Of a DNA stretch of 64,000 nucleotides, positions 1-12,655 are shown in pieces; positions within the stretch are counted from its first letter, which is position 1, and each line of letters begins with the position of its first letter. Both the position numbers and the translations under genes were made by a program. The notes beneath the pieces are model-generated. The model was not told the DNA's origin. It made no database searches and saw nothing but the letters and a program-made list of their open reading frames with translations. This stretch comes from Thielaviopsis euricoi (taxonomy: Eukaryota; Ascomycota; Sordariomycetes; Microascales; Ceratocystidaceae): positions 1,551,928-1,615,927 of the forward strand of contig BCHJ01000002.1 in NCBI GenBank assembly GCA_001599615.1, written 5' to 3'.

Positions 1-3000
1 GTATCTAAGAAAAAAAAAAAAAGGAACCCCCTCAAGTGAGTCGACGACGTCAGCCGACTACAGCTTATTGCCCTGTCTTGTGGCTTGAGCAAGTGGTTCA
101 CCGTTTGTATTCCAATACGAAATGCAGCATAAGACTCTTAGTAGTGTCAGTCGTTTCTCTGCAATACGAGACTAGGGCTTTGTTCTTGGTTGCAAAGAAA
201 CAGAGACCGAGAGAGAAGAATATACAGTAAATCCAAAAGATAGAGTAGTCAAAGGAAATAAGATTCATCAAAAGGTCCTCCGATGCGGGAAGGAGAAAGG
301 CGACAGACACATTGAAGAAACAAAAGCGGGGATTTAAGTGCTGGCAGCGAGGACTGAAGAAAAGACGAGGATAAGAAACTGAGGAAGAAAAGAGAAGAGA
401 ATGCGAGAAAAAAAAACAAGAAAAAAGACAAGAGGATGTTCTGTCTAGACCAAATCGGCATCATCATGCAAAGGGGGTTGATTATAGCGACCCGTTTTTA
501 CTTCTAGGCTCTCTTTTAGGCCCTAATTTTATTCTATTTTTTTTTGTTTTTTTTTCGTTTTGCCAGCAACGGGCAGTGCCGGTAATGGTAAATCCGGGAT
601 CGGTCGAGCAGTAACATCTCACTTGTAAGCAGGAAATGTTGAGGCTGACTTGTAAGTATCGAGCTTACAAGAGTCTCTAAACCCAATAAAGCGCTGAAAT
701 GGCGGAAGCTGCGCTACAAGCCGCCTGTATTACAGGTTAAGAGCGCTGACATCGGTCTAGCTTACTGCTGTATTTAATTCCGAGGACGACATAGTCTGAC
801 ATGCTCTACCTTCTTATTACTTGGACTGTAGGTAGGTGATTTAGTACTTTTGAGTACATAATATCGTGAGATTTCCGCTCCATCTTATCTCGAGCATACC
901 AAGCAGGTACTACAAGGTAGAGCTGGATTTTGGAATCATAGATCAGGCTCAACAGGTGAGTCCAAGATAAGAAGGTACACGGAAACACTCGGGCGAGAGA
1001 ATCTAAGCCGCTGGTCTTACACAACAGATTAGAACCCCAATACCAACCTGGAGAGGTTTGTCGTCTAGGATGGGGGATAGGTTTACCTGAATAATCCATT
1101 ACAACATGCAAACAACCCTCTTTACTGTAGACAAGGGTGTCCAAATTTTGTAGGGTACAGTACAATACTTGGTGTGTTTGAATAAAATCAACAAACGTAC
1201 CAGTGTAAGTGGTGGGTTGCGAAAAGGCCGATATTGCAACCGCAAGCATGAGCCGCCCGGAGAGAGAAAAGAGTGCGAGGCAAGGGAATGACAAAGGTCA
1301 TAACAGCACTACAGACGTCAGCTTGCATCCTTTTTTTTTTCTCTTTTTTTCTTAATTGGCGTAACGAGAACGCTATGACTGCTCTGTGCTCCAGGCGTCT
1401 TCTTGACACTGGTTGTGCCTGTATGTAGCTAGCATCTGCGTGATTTCATTATCATGAGGATAGGGGCTGCTCTACCTTCTTTAGTATTAATATAAATCTG
1501 CATAGGAATTGTAAACCCACCTGAGCATGATATAAAGAATAGTACTTGAAGTGCTATATAAAAATGATTTCCATATCGACGCAAAGGCTAACCACTCAGA
1601 CAAAGTGCTCCTTAAGAGAACTAGCTTTCTTATTCAGGCGACCTCTTGCTTGCAAGGCTATATTATACATGAGAAAAAAAATCTTTCCTATGTATACAAT
1701 GCGAAGGATGCAAAGTTTGGTCGTAAAAACGTGGCCTGGATACTTGATGAGGGGCATTGCGCCGATCCTTTTCCTGTTTTGTTCCCAAGACAAGGCCAAC
1801 ATTTTATCTTGCCAAGTTGTATTCTTAGATACTGCTAATGTGCCATAGGCAGTGCGTGTGTGTGTATGTATAATTTGCAGGCAGTGGTACTGATAGCACG
1901 CACAGCTGTCTTTGTCTTTGGTTAATTTCCTTACGTTACGCCGCTTAGCCTTTATTCCCAGATTTCATCAAGAAAACGCTTGGACACTGCTACGGTCTTT
2001 GCTTTCTTTTTTCCCTATCCTGATCTGAACTGCAGATCACTTTCTCCATTCAGTAGACGTCGGGCTATGCTAAGGACATAGCTAAGTACTTCGTATAGTA
2101 TACTGTGTATTCGAGATCTCAAGAACGAGAGGACAAGTAAAGGAAAAGCCCATATAGACTATGGAAATGTGAATCGGAAAGATAAAAAATGAGGCCCAAC
2201 AGAACAATAGTAAAATAACAAAAGCAGAAGAGAGCAAGACGAAGAGAAATAGTAGCCGGCTAGCAAGCCAGCCAACCATCTGCCAGAAAACTTGGCTGAA
2301 TACACACTCAAAGACATTGGAGGGGGGGGGCGTGGGTACGACTTTGTTCTCCGCGCTCCACTGTTAAGTGTGCCGTAGCACTTCTCTCTTTTTCTTCCTC
2401 TTTGCTCTGTTTGTTTGGCCCTTGAATGATACATACTACATACATGAGTACCTGTGCTGAAGTATACGCTGGAGTATATTTACTGTGCACTGGTGGACTA
2501 GGCTACGTTCAGAGTCAGAGACCCGATATCCATGACGAATACATTTAAATGAGAATCCATTTTTTGCGGCCATTGCGTTGTGGTTATCCGTGGTTCAATG
2601 CTTCTGTACGTGGGATTTCAGCTGCATTTGCTATGGCAGTGTTTTCTACTCATGAGTGAAGATCTTTTTTATAAATATATATATATTGTAGGCAAAGGCA
2701 GGGCAAAATAAGCATGAAAAATTGGGCTTGACATGTTTGCTAATTCACATGCAGAATCAAGAATATTTGGCTGCTGATCACAGCATACTAAAGGTAGGGT
2801 TATGTGGGTTGCAAGAGAGACGGCAAAATAAAATAAAGGTATTTGTAGGAAAAGAAAAAAAAATAAGAAAAAAAAGGCTTTCGAAGCGCCCGCTAGCACA
2901 TGGGCTTCACTCCCACACAACCAAAAAGAATAAAAAATTAAATTAAATTAAATAAAATAAAATACAAAAAGAAAGGAAGCGAAGCCGAAGCACAAAGCAC

Positions 3001-6000
3001 AAAGCACGCTTTTACCAGACCAGGAAAAGGCTCCGGCGCAAGGCACGCCCCTGGGCAAGACAAACCAATACCTGTCTTTGTGATTCGTACGCTGCAGAGT
3101 GTTCGACAAACTTCGTACTGGCTACCACGTCTTATTATTCCTACTTCCTGACTTTGTTGAGCGACGCCCGACTTGCGTAAGTGGGGTGAGCTGACTTTGA
3201 GCCTTTCTGGAGAGAGAGAGAGAGAAAGAGAGAGAAAGACAAAAAGAAGGGCCAATTGCTGCTCGTCGTATCAAAGTAAAACGCCTGATTTCACTTGGGC
3301 CTATCGCCTTTGCATGGGAACAAGGGAGCGGGCCACTGGATTGCTCGATTAGGGAACAAACACATTAATAGGGCGGCTACAAACCGCAAAACAGGTTGTC
3401 AAGTAGGCCCTGCTCAGCTGAGTCGGTGAGTGCATGCATACAAAGCAAATACAAACAAAGTACATGCATATAGCGCGGCCCTGCATGCAATCATCTTGAA
3501 GGTCTTGACTGTCGACCAACTGGCTGTTTAAACATGGTCTGATATCAGGATTCACTGTAGTAATTAAACAAGTATCTAAGCAAGTAGTACCTTATCTATC
3601 GTGACGTTCCACGACCTAGCCGAGTATTTGCTGCTAAGAGTAGAATACCCAAATTAGTTAGCAGCAGTCAAACAGACGCCCTAACTTTAACGATTTCTCC
3701 ATTACATGCGAGGCCTTGTTGACAGCCCCAAGGAGCGAAAAAGTTATCTAGCGTCTGTATGTCTCTATGCAAGGAATTTCACAATGCCGGCTTGTGGACG
3801 GGCTTGACAGCGCCAGCAAAAGAAAATACTACCACATATGTACATATTGTACGTACTGCTCATAGCAGTGACAATGAAAGACAGCCTTGTCTAGGAAGTA
3901 AAAAGAAGCGTAAGCGATGCTTCGCAGTGCGACAATGGCTCTTGCTCTGTCGTTTTGCGTAACTTGGCGATACCCCCCTGGCCTGCCACTTTAAACCTTG
4001 AAGATTGAGTGGTGAAAGTCGTAATAGAGCCAATCGCAGAGCTTGTTATGTCTATCGGGGATTTTATTTTATTTTCTTTCCCATGTAGATAGGAGAGAGA
4101 GAGAGAAGAAACGATGAATGTAACTTAAGGTACATTGCCTTGTCAAATTCCATAAAGCCATAAGCCTCTAGTATGTCTTATAAAGTTAACCGCTGCTACT
4201 CGCTACTAAGCATGCGAGAATCACAGGCCTCATCTCTCTCTTAAGGTAGCATTATTGTCGAGCTGTAGACATGTTAGTTATTTATTTATGTAAACTATTC
4301 ATGAGCGCCCTTTTGTACAGCCTCTCTGCATCCCTATGTAAACTTTAATAGCATCATCAGCTTTGTAACACCTGTATATCTACCCTTGACATCGCATTCC
4401 ATCACGTCCAACACAACAATAGCGGTGGACAACGTAACATAAAGCTGAACAAAATGGCGCCGCTGGAGGCGAGATGGATCCTGGTTGCAGATGACGACAC
4501 TGCGTCATACACTGAATAGGAAAAAGTGTAAAGTGAGGAACAGGCTGGCTGCATGCATAGACTTGATTCAGACAGGTAACTCTGAACGGCTCAAAAAACA
4601 CACACACAAATGAGAAATGGTAATGGTAGTATCCGGTGTTGGCCGGAACAACCGACTTGTTTATTTTGACAATCTTCGGCATGTGCCTACGAATCAACTC
4701 CTTTTCACTGTCACCCTCTATGTGTTTCCTTTTCTCACAATTTTTCTTATTAACTACAGCCACACGATCGACAGATTAAGAAACTAGTCGAAACAAAAAA
4801 AAAAAAATAGAAAGCAGGCTGGCCTTTGCTTTGTTAAACACACCAAAAGTCTGTTGAAAATCAGGAAAAGTCTGGCTCGGTTACGGCTCGTTTAACCACC
4901 ATTTTTTTTTTTTTTTTGCTAGGGCCACAAGAAAAAAAAAAGAAAAAAAACACGGCAAAAGTTGACTGTCATTCGGCGTTGCAACTTGCGATCTGCCGCC
5001 TTTTATTTTTCTTTTCATTTTTCAGTTCACACACACTTCAACTCAAACCGCCCCATAAACGTTTTTTGACGTGTTTGTCTTATAAGATTGCGTCGTATTA
5101 TACAACCAAGTGTGTTACAAACAAGTCTTGGAAGAAAGACCTTTTCCATATTTCACATGCATGGACTATTTGTTTTGTTTGCTTTGTGCCATTATTTTTT
5201 TTTCTTGAAGTAATGCGTTATTTTTTTCTTTTGCTATGCTTTTCTATCATACTAATATATTGCACTTTACTATGATTAACAACACGTGCGTTTTCACATT
5301 GATATTGTCACTCTACGCTCCCTCCGAGCACCAAACGGTGTAATTGCTGAGTATAATGTTTGTCCAAAATAGGAAAGCCTCGGACACCTATTCGGGCACT
5401 GCCGATCGCCAAAGGAAAGTGACAGTGGTCTAATATATGTCTATGTAGTATAGTGGAATGTATGCACATGTGCGTTCCCACAGCCATGTCATCTTTTGTG
5501 CTGCTATAGTTGGAGGGCGAAAAATGGCACTTCATACACATGACTTCTTGATACTCGTTCTATAAGTAGCGTTAATTTAAGCTGTTTGTAAAGGGCGGTT
5601 TGGGATGACAAAACACTGTAAACACTGTCAGGGTTGCATATATGTGTTCGCTTCGAAAATGCCTGGAACTATTGTAGCTTCTCTAACCGCAACGGCCCTC
5701 TCAATGGTTACATTTCAATCTTGAAAGAGCAGCACACGTCTGCTAACTGTAACCTGCAGCGTAATCTCTGACATCGAGTAGTATTTAACTCGATCATTTT
5801 TCACATGTGCGGCCAGTCCGATAGTATAATATATCAGCCGCGCAGGTATGTACAGATCAGGCTCTCGACAACATATTATTTGTGATAGCCACATAGTAGC
5901 CATCTCACAGTCAACATACAGCTGGACAAGGGCTTTTACTAGACGATCGACAAAACTCAAAGTCCTCGCTACTAAATTCGGAGTCTTGTGACAGAAATAA

Positions 6001-6506
6001 ACAACTTGAACTTGGTACTAGAGTGTGATCGGCTAGTAAATAGTCCAGGATAATGACATAACAAGAAATAACTGGCGTTTATCCTGTCTACTAGAGGGTA
6101 GAATTGTACAAAATATACTGTTGAAGTGCACACCTATCCCACTGCCAACCCTAGCTACAGCCTCTACGGATATCGGCAAGAAAGGAGGCACATATTGCGT
6201 GTATTTCCTATTATGTAGGCAAGCTGCGGTGACCCGGAACTCGAGGCGCCGTATAAAAGTCAAATTGGGCCAGACCAGCAATGCAGCAAACCCGTCGCTG
6301 TGGCTGACAGCTGACAACTTTACGCGTGTGCCCTAGTTAACCCTAGGCAAACATTTGTTTCTCGCCCACCAGAGCACTGTGGTAGCATCTGTTGTCGGGA
6401 CACCCGCTGTGTTGCTGCCGATTAGAGCGGTTGCCTCCTTGCGTTGCCTTTCTCTCTCTGTTACCCCCTCTTTTTTTTCTTCTTTTTGTTTGAAAGGCAT
6501 GTCAGC

Positions 6507-6523
6507 TTTTTTTTTTTTTTTTT

Positions 6524-6554
<31 letters not shown>

Positions 6555-6567
6555 GGGGGGGGGGGGG
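6507..6567 (+). repeat. T27-G20-T-G13 homopolymer tract
   Basis: Twenty-seven T are followed directly by twenty G, one T and thirteen G. The G-rich half can in principle form a G-quadruplex on the plus strand. Any reading frame across it encodes only poly-Phe/poly-Gly or poly-Lys/poly-Pro, so frames overlapping it are not genes. Run lengths this long are prone to sequencing error. Confidence 0.9.
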
Positions 6568-7545
6568 TAGCAATTCTTTTTGGCTTGTACCAATTCAAAG
6601 GTACTTGTCAGCTGTGCAGCGCAGATCACTTTCTGCTATTGGATTTTTATTTTATTTTTTTACTGTGACAAGATCTTTGACGAAAGAACAGTGAAAGCAA
6701 ATAGTGATAGGAAAGACAATCAATAGAGTTCCAGTTTGCTCCGCTTCTGACCCATTAACATCTGTATATGGCTTGGTACAATCACAAGCAAAGCAGGGAG
6801 CCAAGCTTAGCTGCAAGCAGGCTTTTCTATCCGCTAACTGCGGATTGATATTTCTACCCGTGCCTTATTCACACGCAATAATAGAACCCTAAAAAAGGCT
6901 CTTTCAGGAGACACGTAGAAAATAGAAAATAGATTTTTGCTGTGCACAGCTTCGGAGCTTGAAACCTGAGCCGACTCCGCAGAAGCATCCGTCCAACAAT
7001 GGACAAACTAAGGCCTTCCGCTACAGGAAGCCATGTAAGTAAACACGATATTTTGAAAGGGGCGCTGGCACCAAGGCGTGTCTGGATAAAGAAAACTAGG
7101 TGGCGAAGTTACAGTTACTACAAAGCCCTATCTGTAGAGTAAAGCTACCACAAGCAAACAAACACCTTCAGGAAGAGGGGGAGAAAAAAAATAGAGAGAG
7201 AGAGAGACGACAAGGACGGAGCCGAAACGGCCGTCTTTCATCACGCATCACAGGATGAAAACAAGCAAGAAAAGAAAGGAAAGAGAATACACGCCCCCCT
7301 TCACTCTCGAGGCCTGGATGGGTGTCGTTGCCTTCATCGTCATCTTCATTTCCCCGTTCGTTCTCATCTCGCTCTGACTTCAGCAGGGGCATCCTTCCAG
7401 CTTGCCTTTGTTCTTTTTTTTTATTTTTTTTATGTACGTATGTACTACGCATGTTTCTTTATCGCTTCTTCTTTGCCGGTGTACGATTCCTTTTTTTGTT
7501 GTTATTTCCCGGTCTACTTTGGACTATGCCGCTGCGGCGTTGTCG

Positions 7546-7572
7546 TTTTTTTTTTTTTTTTTTTTTTTTTTT
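7546..7572 (+). repeat. T27 homopolymer
   Basis: Uninterrupted run of 27 T. It accounts for the poly-Phe and poly-Lys frames around it. It lies between the G tract near 6.55 kb and the C tract near 7.85 kb. Confidence 0.9.
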
Positions 7573-7833
7573 CTGAAAATGGGCAGCAGTTATGTCAAGA
7601 GGATGAAGTACTTCAATGAATAAAAAAAAAGGAATTGTGACCTTCATGTGAAGCGTGTATTTTCTCGAGTCAAACAGGCCTTTTAACAACTGGGTTTCCG
7701 AGTTACTGAAGAAAAAATCGGCCTGCCAGCCGGCCGGCATAAAGCCTGACTTTTGCCGTAATTTAGCACGATAAAAGCTTATAAGAAATTCTTTTTTTGG
7801 GGCTAGCCTCAAGAAAAGTGCGGAATAAGAAAA

Positions 7834-7859
7834 CCCCCCCCCCCCCCCCCCCCCCCCCC
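7834..7859 (+). repeat. C26 homopolymer
   Basis: Twenty-six consecutive C, giving a G26 tract on the minus strand. A shorter plus-strand G-rich tract (G runs broken by one A) follows at about 7966-7982. With the 6.5 kb tract, three long G/C homopolymers lie within 1.5 kb. Confidence 0.9.
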
Positions 7860-10800
7860 AGTTGGCGCATAGCAAAATAGTTAAGATGCTCAAAAGTCCT
7901 CTGACGGCACATCGTTTTTCGACGATCATTTCTGTTTTGTCTTTTTCTTCGTTATTTTTTTTTTTGGGGGGGGGGAGGGGGGTTGCCTTCGTCATTATCA
8001 CTGTTTATATCTTACCAGCAAAAAAAGAAAAAAAAAACTAGCTCGGGCTTGTCGTTGTCAAAAATCCTTTGTCGCAGAATTTTTTTTTATCTTTTTGTTT
8101 CTGTGGTTTTCAATATTTCGCTCAAATTCTTCGTACCAAAAGATTTTGTCGGAAGTATATCGTCTCATCTTTTTTGTTCTTGCTCTCCGCGTCGTCCAAC
8201 AAGGTGCGTATTAGTTATATATAACCCTAACCTTGTCGTCCTTTTTTCAGTCTTCGTCCTACCGTCAGCACAGCGCTTTTTGAGCCGCCGAGTCACACAC
8301 AGAGAGTAACTTGAGGCTTACTGTTGCCAGCGCACAAGTGCTAATTCGCATTTGGAATAACTCTCCCGTTGAGCACTTGACTTACAACTGGGCAAATATC
8401 GCCACAATTGGGCATTACACACAAGTAACGCGTCATAAATCTTGTTCGGATTAACATTCCTGAAAGGTCGCGACTTATCTACTTCCATCTAATTCATCTA
8501 CATATCTTGGTCCATGGTTGGAAAGTGCAACACTGTGCTGTACAAAGAGGGGAGAGGAAAAAAGGCAGCCAGCAAAAAGAAGAAAAGAATGCAGGTGTTC
8601 TTGTGGGTTGGGCAGAACACCAACCGAGTCCTAGCACGGGTGTGTGCATTTTCTTTTTTTTTTCTTTCCTTTTCTCTCTGGTTGCGGCAAGGAAGTAATA
8701 AGGCGTATAAACCATGAAATCATCTGTGCAGAGATGCAGTCTTTGAACCACAGAACAAAAGGCTAGATGCCCGTCTACGGAACGGAACATCGGTCCCCCC
8801 TAGTCAGATTCACGAGGAGAATGCTTCCTTGAAAGCTGTCGGAAAGAACAACTCATGCAGCCTGTCGCTTTCAGGAAAGCCCAGCCGTGTGTTCTCCTCA
8901 TGCAAGTTATCCGCACAGGGCCAGAAAGAAGTTCAATCTCACCCAAAAATACGTATGTTCTAAGGTAGAAAAGGCAAAGAGACTACAGCTCTAAACATGG
9001 CCATATGCTGGGTTAAAGGGGCCATAGCCTTCAGAGTGTGTTTCTATTTAGGCCATGCACGCCATGTACATGGCCTATATTAGCACCGCTGTATAAAAAA
9101 CCTTTCAGTGCCTTGTTTAGGCCCATTGCATCTCCCATCCTTGGTTCAAGGTGCTGTAAGAACCTTTTGCTACATTTAGGTCGTTTTTTTTTACTGGGAA
9201 GTAACACTGCAGTACTTTATTTTTTGACCCTTATTTTTTTGTGCTCTAAACCTGAATGATTCTTCTGGCCCACGACCTTGTGCACTTAGTTTTCTCTTTG
9301 TTCTCCCCCCAAAAGGAAAACAGAAAAAAGAAAGCACACAAGAAATTGTCCCGCATCCACCGTCAAAAAATGAGACGACGAAGAACCAGAAGCCTGCCGA
9401 TCTTCATGTATAGTATCCGGTGATAAGGCCAGTGAGCGACCTTCTTTGACGTAGTTTTCTCTTGTGGCTAACAAGAGCGGAGGCCGCACAGCTATAACAG
9501 CTACTCATAATGTGATAAAAGCAAGTATAACCTGCTGGGAAAATACAAAAACACATGAGTGAGTACGTACGTGTATTTCATCTTTGTGCACGTTCGTGTG
9601 CTATCATGCGGGAGCAGCACCTCAAGCTGAATCACAAAGATAGCGCTGGCTACAGGCCTTGAGATAAGAAGAGGTTTGATACGCGATAGAAGGCTTCATG
9701 TATGATATCATTAAGGATGTCGAGGGCCTGTTACCAGTGAACCTCTAGTCTATTCCATTCAAGCGCATAGGGCTGTTTTTAACGACGCCCCTTTATTCAT
9801 GCCATATCTAAACTCATTCCTTGTTTGCTTTCTGCTGATAGATTTTCCACGTAACCAACACAATCATGATTTTCTTGGTCAAACTTGTGCTTGGGGGGTT
9901 TTTTTTTACCCTCAATTCAACACACGCACGTCTGACGACTTGATCCTGGCTGTTAAAAAAAAAAAACCACGACTGCAGCAGGCCCAAGAAGAAAGCATTT
10001 TCCCCCCTCTTTGAAGGCCTGAATTCAGGCTTTCGGATCAATTGCCTGCTTGGAACAATCGAGGCTTGGGCCGTTTGCTTTTTCTTTTCTGCTTTTCTTT
10101 TCTTCCTGTGTTTGCACCTATTCCTATAGACAAATCAGTATCAGTTCAGAAATATATTACCACTCGTAATAAAAATCCCCTCCCCCCAAAAAAAAATAAC
10201 GAAAGTACACAAACGCTGACTGATATCCTTTACTTTCTTCTCTTCCTCCCTATCCTCGGCTCCTGCGTTTTTTTTTTTTTGTTTTTTTTTTCTACGCGGC
10301 CCTGCTTGTCGTGCATCTATCACAGCCTCTTCCCTTTTGGTTTTCCAGCTTTCGGGGCTTACAAGGTATGCAAGCCCAGAACAAAACAGATACAGACACG
10401 CACCAAAGTCTAGACCCGCCAACTCAGGAAAGCTGTGCATATGCAAAGCGTCAACGTATCATTGACTTTTATTTTTGTTCTCTTCTTTCTTTCCTCTCTT
10501 CCCCCAAAAATACCTAACTAGGAACTGACTTACTCAAAAAACGCATCCTACATGTAGGTGATCACCATCCAGCGGTTGGCAATGGTCAGAAGATGACTAT
10601 CAGCTACTCTTTGCTTGCTTGGACAGCCGAATGCGTAGATGACGAATGGTTTATCGAACAAAATACTTGAGTAAAGATAACTGTACGGCGCCCGCCACAG
10701 TCCGCGAAGAAACCGGGCGCAAAGGACGGATAGATGCAGCCAAAAAGTTATATCCGTTTATTTTTTGTACTTTTTTTACCCGCAGTTTCTCTTTCGTAAG

Positions 10801-12579
10801 CCTGCAAACAGGCAGTATTTTTCACTTATCATTTCTGGTGAAAAGGGAAATACCTAAGCCATCCGAATGCTAGGATAACGACACGGAATGTCGGTCACTG
10901 AGCCTAACCCTGGGGTCAGAGTCAACCAGGGTCTTTAACCTCTAGAGCCTTGTCAGTACTCAGCTATGCAAAATCATATTTATGGCGGCATTGAACCGGT
11001 AAACCGGACTCCAGGATAGGTGCGAGGGACATAAATTACACCGTTTGTAGTATCTCGCTTGGGTCAGCACTAGAAACATGGCGGCTATGCAAAGAGTCTA
11101 GGCCAACAGCAGCAGACCTACCGACTGCTGTGCTCGGAGTTGAGCGAATGAATGTCTTAAACAAGAGCCAACTAGTAGATGAAACGGAAAACCTATTGCG
11201 CTGCCCTAAACTCAGGAACACCGGGAGCTACTCTATGCCGATGAATGTGCGTGCGGAAGAGCTTTGTGAGGAATACGTCTTGTTTTAGGCTAGCACACAC
11301 GGCTTCCATGGCTTTGTACATCTGACTAGTAGTAAATGAGACTTGCCAAAGACTCGGGTTTGACCTTATGTGATGAGTTCAGCTGCGTCTCAAAAACGAA
11401 GAAAAAAGAAAAGGGTTCGCTACAGGTAGTAGCATACAGTAGTAGTGGCACGAGTAGCATTTCCGCCCGAAAGAAATCCAAGGTCAATAGTGACTCTAGG
11501 ATCTAGAACCAAGGACTGCTCTACAAGTACGCCAACGACTTTAACCCATGAGCTTTCTTGTCCAGGTTTACCGTCCCTGTGTTAATGACAGGCGCCGCCG
11601 TTTCTTGGAAACTTGCCTGCTAACATGGTAGACTGTGACAAGTCAAAATTGACAGAAGTTATTCAGATGGGATTAATTACTCTTGGTATGTATCATGTGA
11701 GAATTAATCTACTCTCAGCGGCTTATAATCTGGAGGAGAAAGCTCGCCCTGCTACTACTACTCTTAGCACATGTGAAAATGCTCCGCATATCCATGATTT
11801 TCACCTCGCTATAAACGACATTAACTTGTGACGTTATTAGGAATACCTAGTTTCTAGGCCGTCACCCAGCTGTATGTTTCTCTCTCTTTTTTTTTTTTTC
11901 CACGCAAATGTCGGCATATGGGGGTTTGGGGGACAGGATCTGACACAAAGGCTGCACCTAGCTCTTCGCTTCGACAGCATTTTCGGGCAAAAGTTTCAAG
12001 GCGAAGCTACGGCACACATGCGAGAGCGGAATAAAAGTAGGCCAGTAAGAAAGAGAGACGTTAGGGTGAAAGGTAGAATCAGCGTAATACTCGAGTTTGT
12101 GTGTGTGTACGAGCAGAGACACTGGCGCATGAATAAGAGGCAGGCGTATGGTCGACAGTACGAAAGAAGAGAAAAAAAAACCATGGACGCAACAAAGCCG
12201 CACTGTCTATTTAGACTGGTTTGTCTTGCTACTTTCTGCTGCTGGCTTATCTCGCTAAGGAGCATAATGAAGGTTAGTGAAACATTTCGTCTCTCATCTG
12301 TGGCTTATGGGCGGAAAAAAAGTATGCATTAACTTTTGTGTATGCCGAGTACACTGTTAAACTTGCATAGGCAGTGCATTATATGATGCTGTGGGGGTAG
12401 ATCATCGAAACCAGACAATTATGACGGTAAGATTTTCTTTTGTAAATATGCTGCAGATATTCACTTACATCCATTACTTGGAATTTACAATTATGTCGTA
12501 TATCACCTCTTCACAAAGGAAAAGAACAGAGTTAGTAGAAAAGATTTACGACTCTCATTAGCATATAAGCGCACGTATG

Positions 12580-12655
12580 ACAACCTGATTTGAACCCGAG
12601 CTCAAGGTGGACGGACGGATGGAATAGGTTAGAAACGCTAACCAATGAGCAATAA
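12580..12655 (-). repeat. tRNA-like element with A- and B-box-like motifs (possible SINE head)
   Basis: On the minus strand, TTGCTCATTGGTTAGCG (12652 down to 12636) resembles an RNA polymerase III A box. GGGTTCAAAT (12597 down to 12588) resembles a B box, at a spacing near that of a tRNA gene. The expected acceptor and anticodon stems do not pair well and no T-run terminator follows closely. It is therefore more likely a tRNA-derived SINE fragment or tRNA pseudogene than a working tRNA gene. Upstream on the same strand (about 12662-12705) is a second segment with similar CTAACG/TTTCTAACG wording. Confidence 0.35.

Noticed and set aside
806..1294. Minus-strand frame of 162 codons with a hydrophobic start, possible small secreted protein
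   Set aside because: The frame begins at TTG; the first ATG (1249) leaves only a very short hydrophobic start with no basic n-region. No domain, codon pattern or splice signals support it.
11874..12332. Plus-strand frame of 152 codons
   Set aside because: It begins in a T-rich run, has no recognisable domain, and is overlapped by equally long minus-strand frames.
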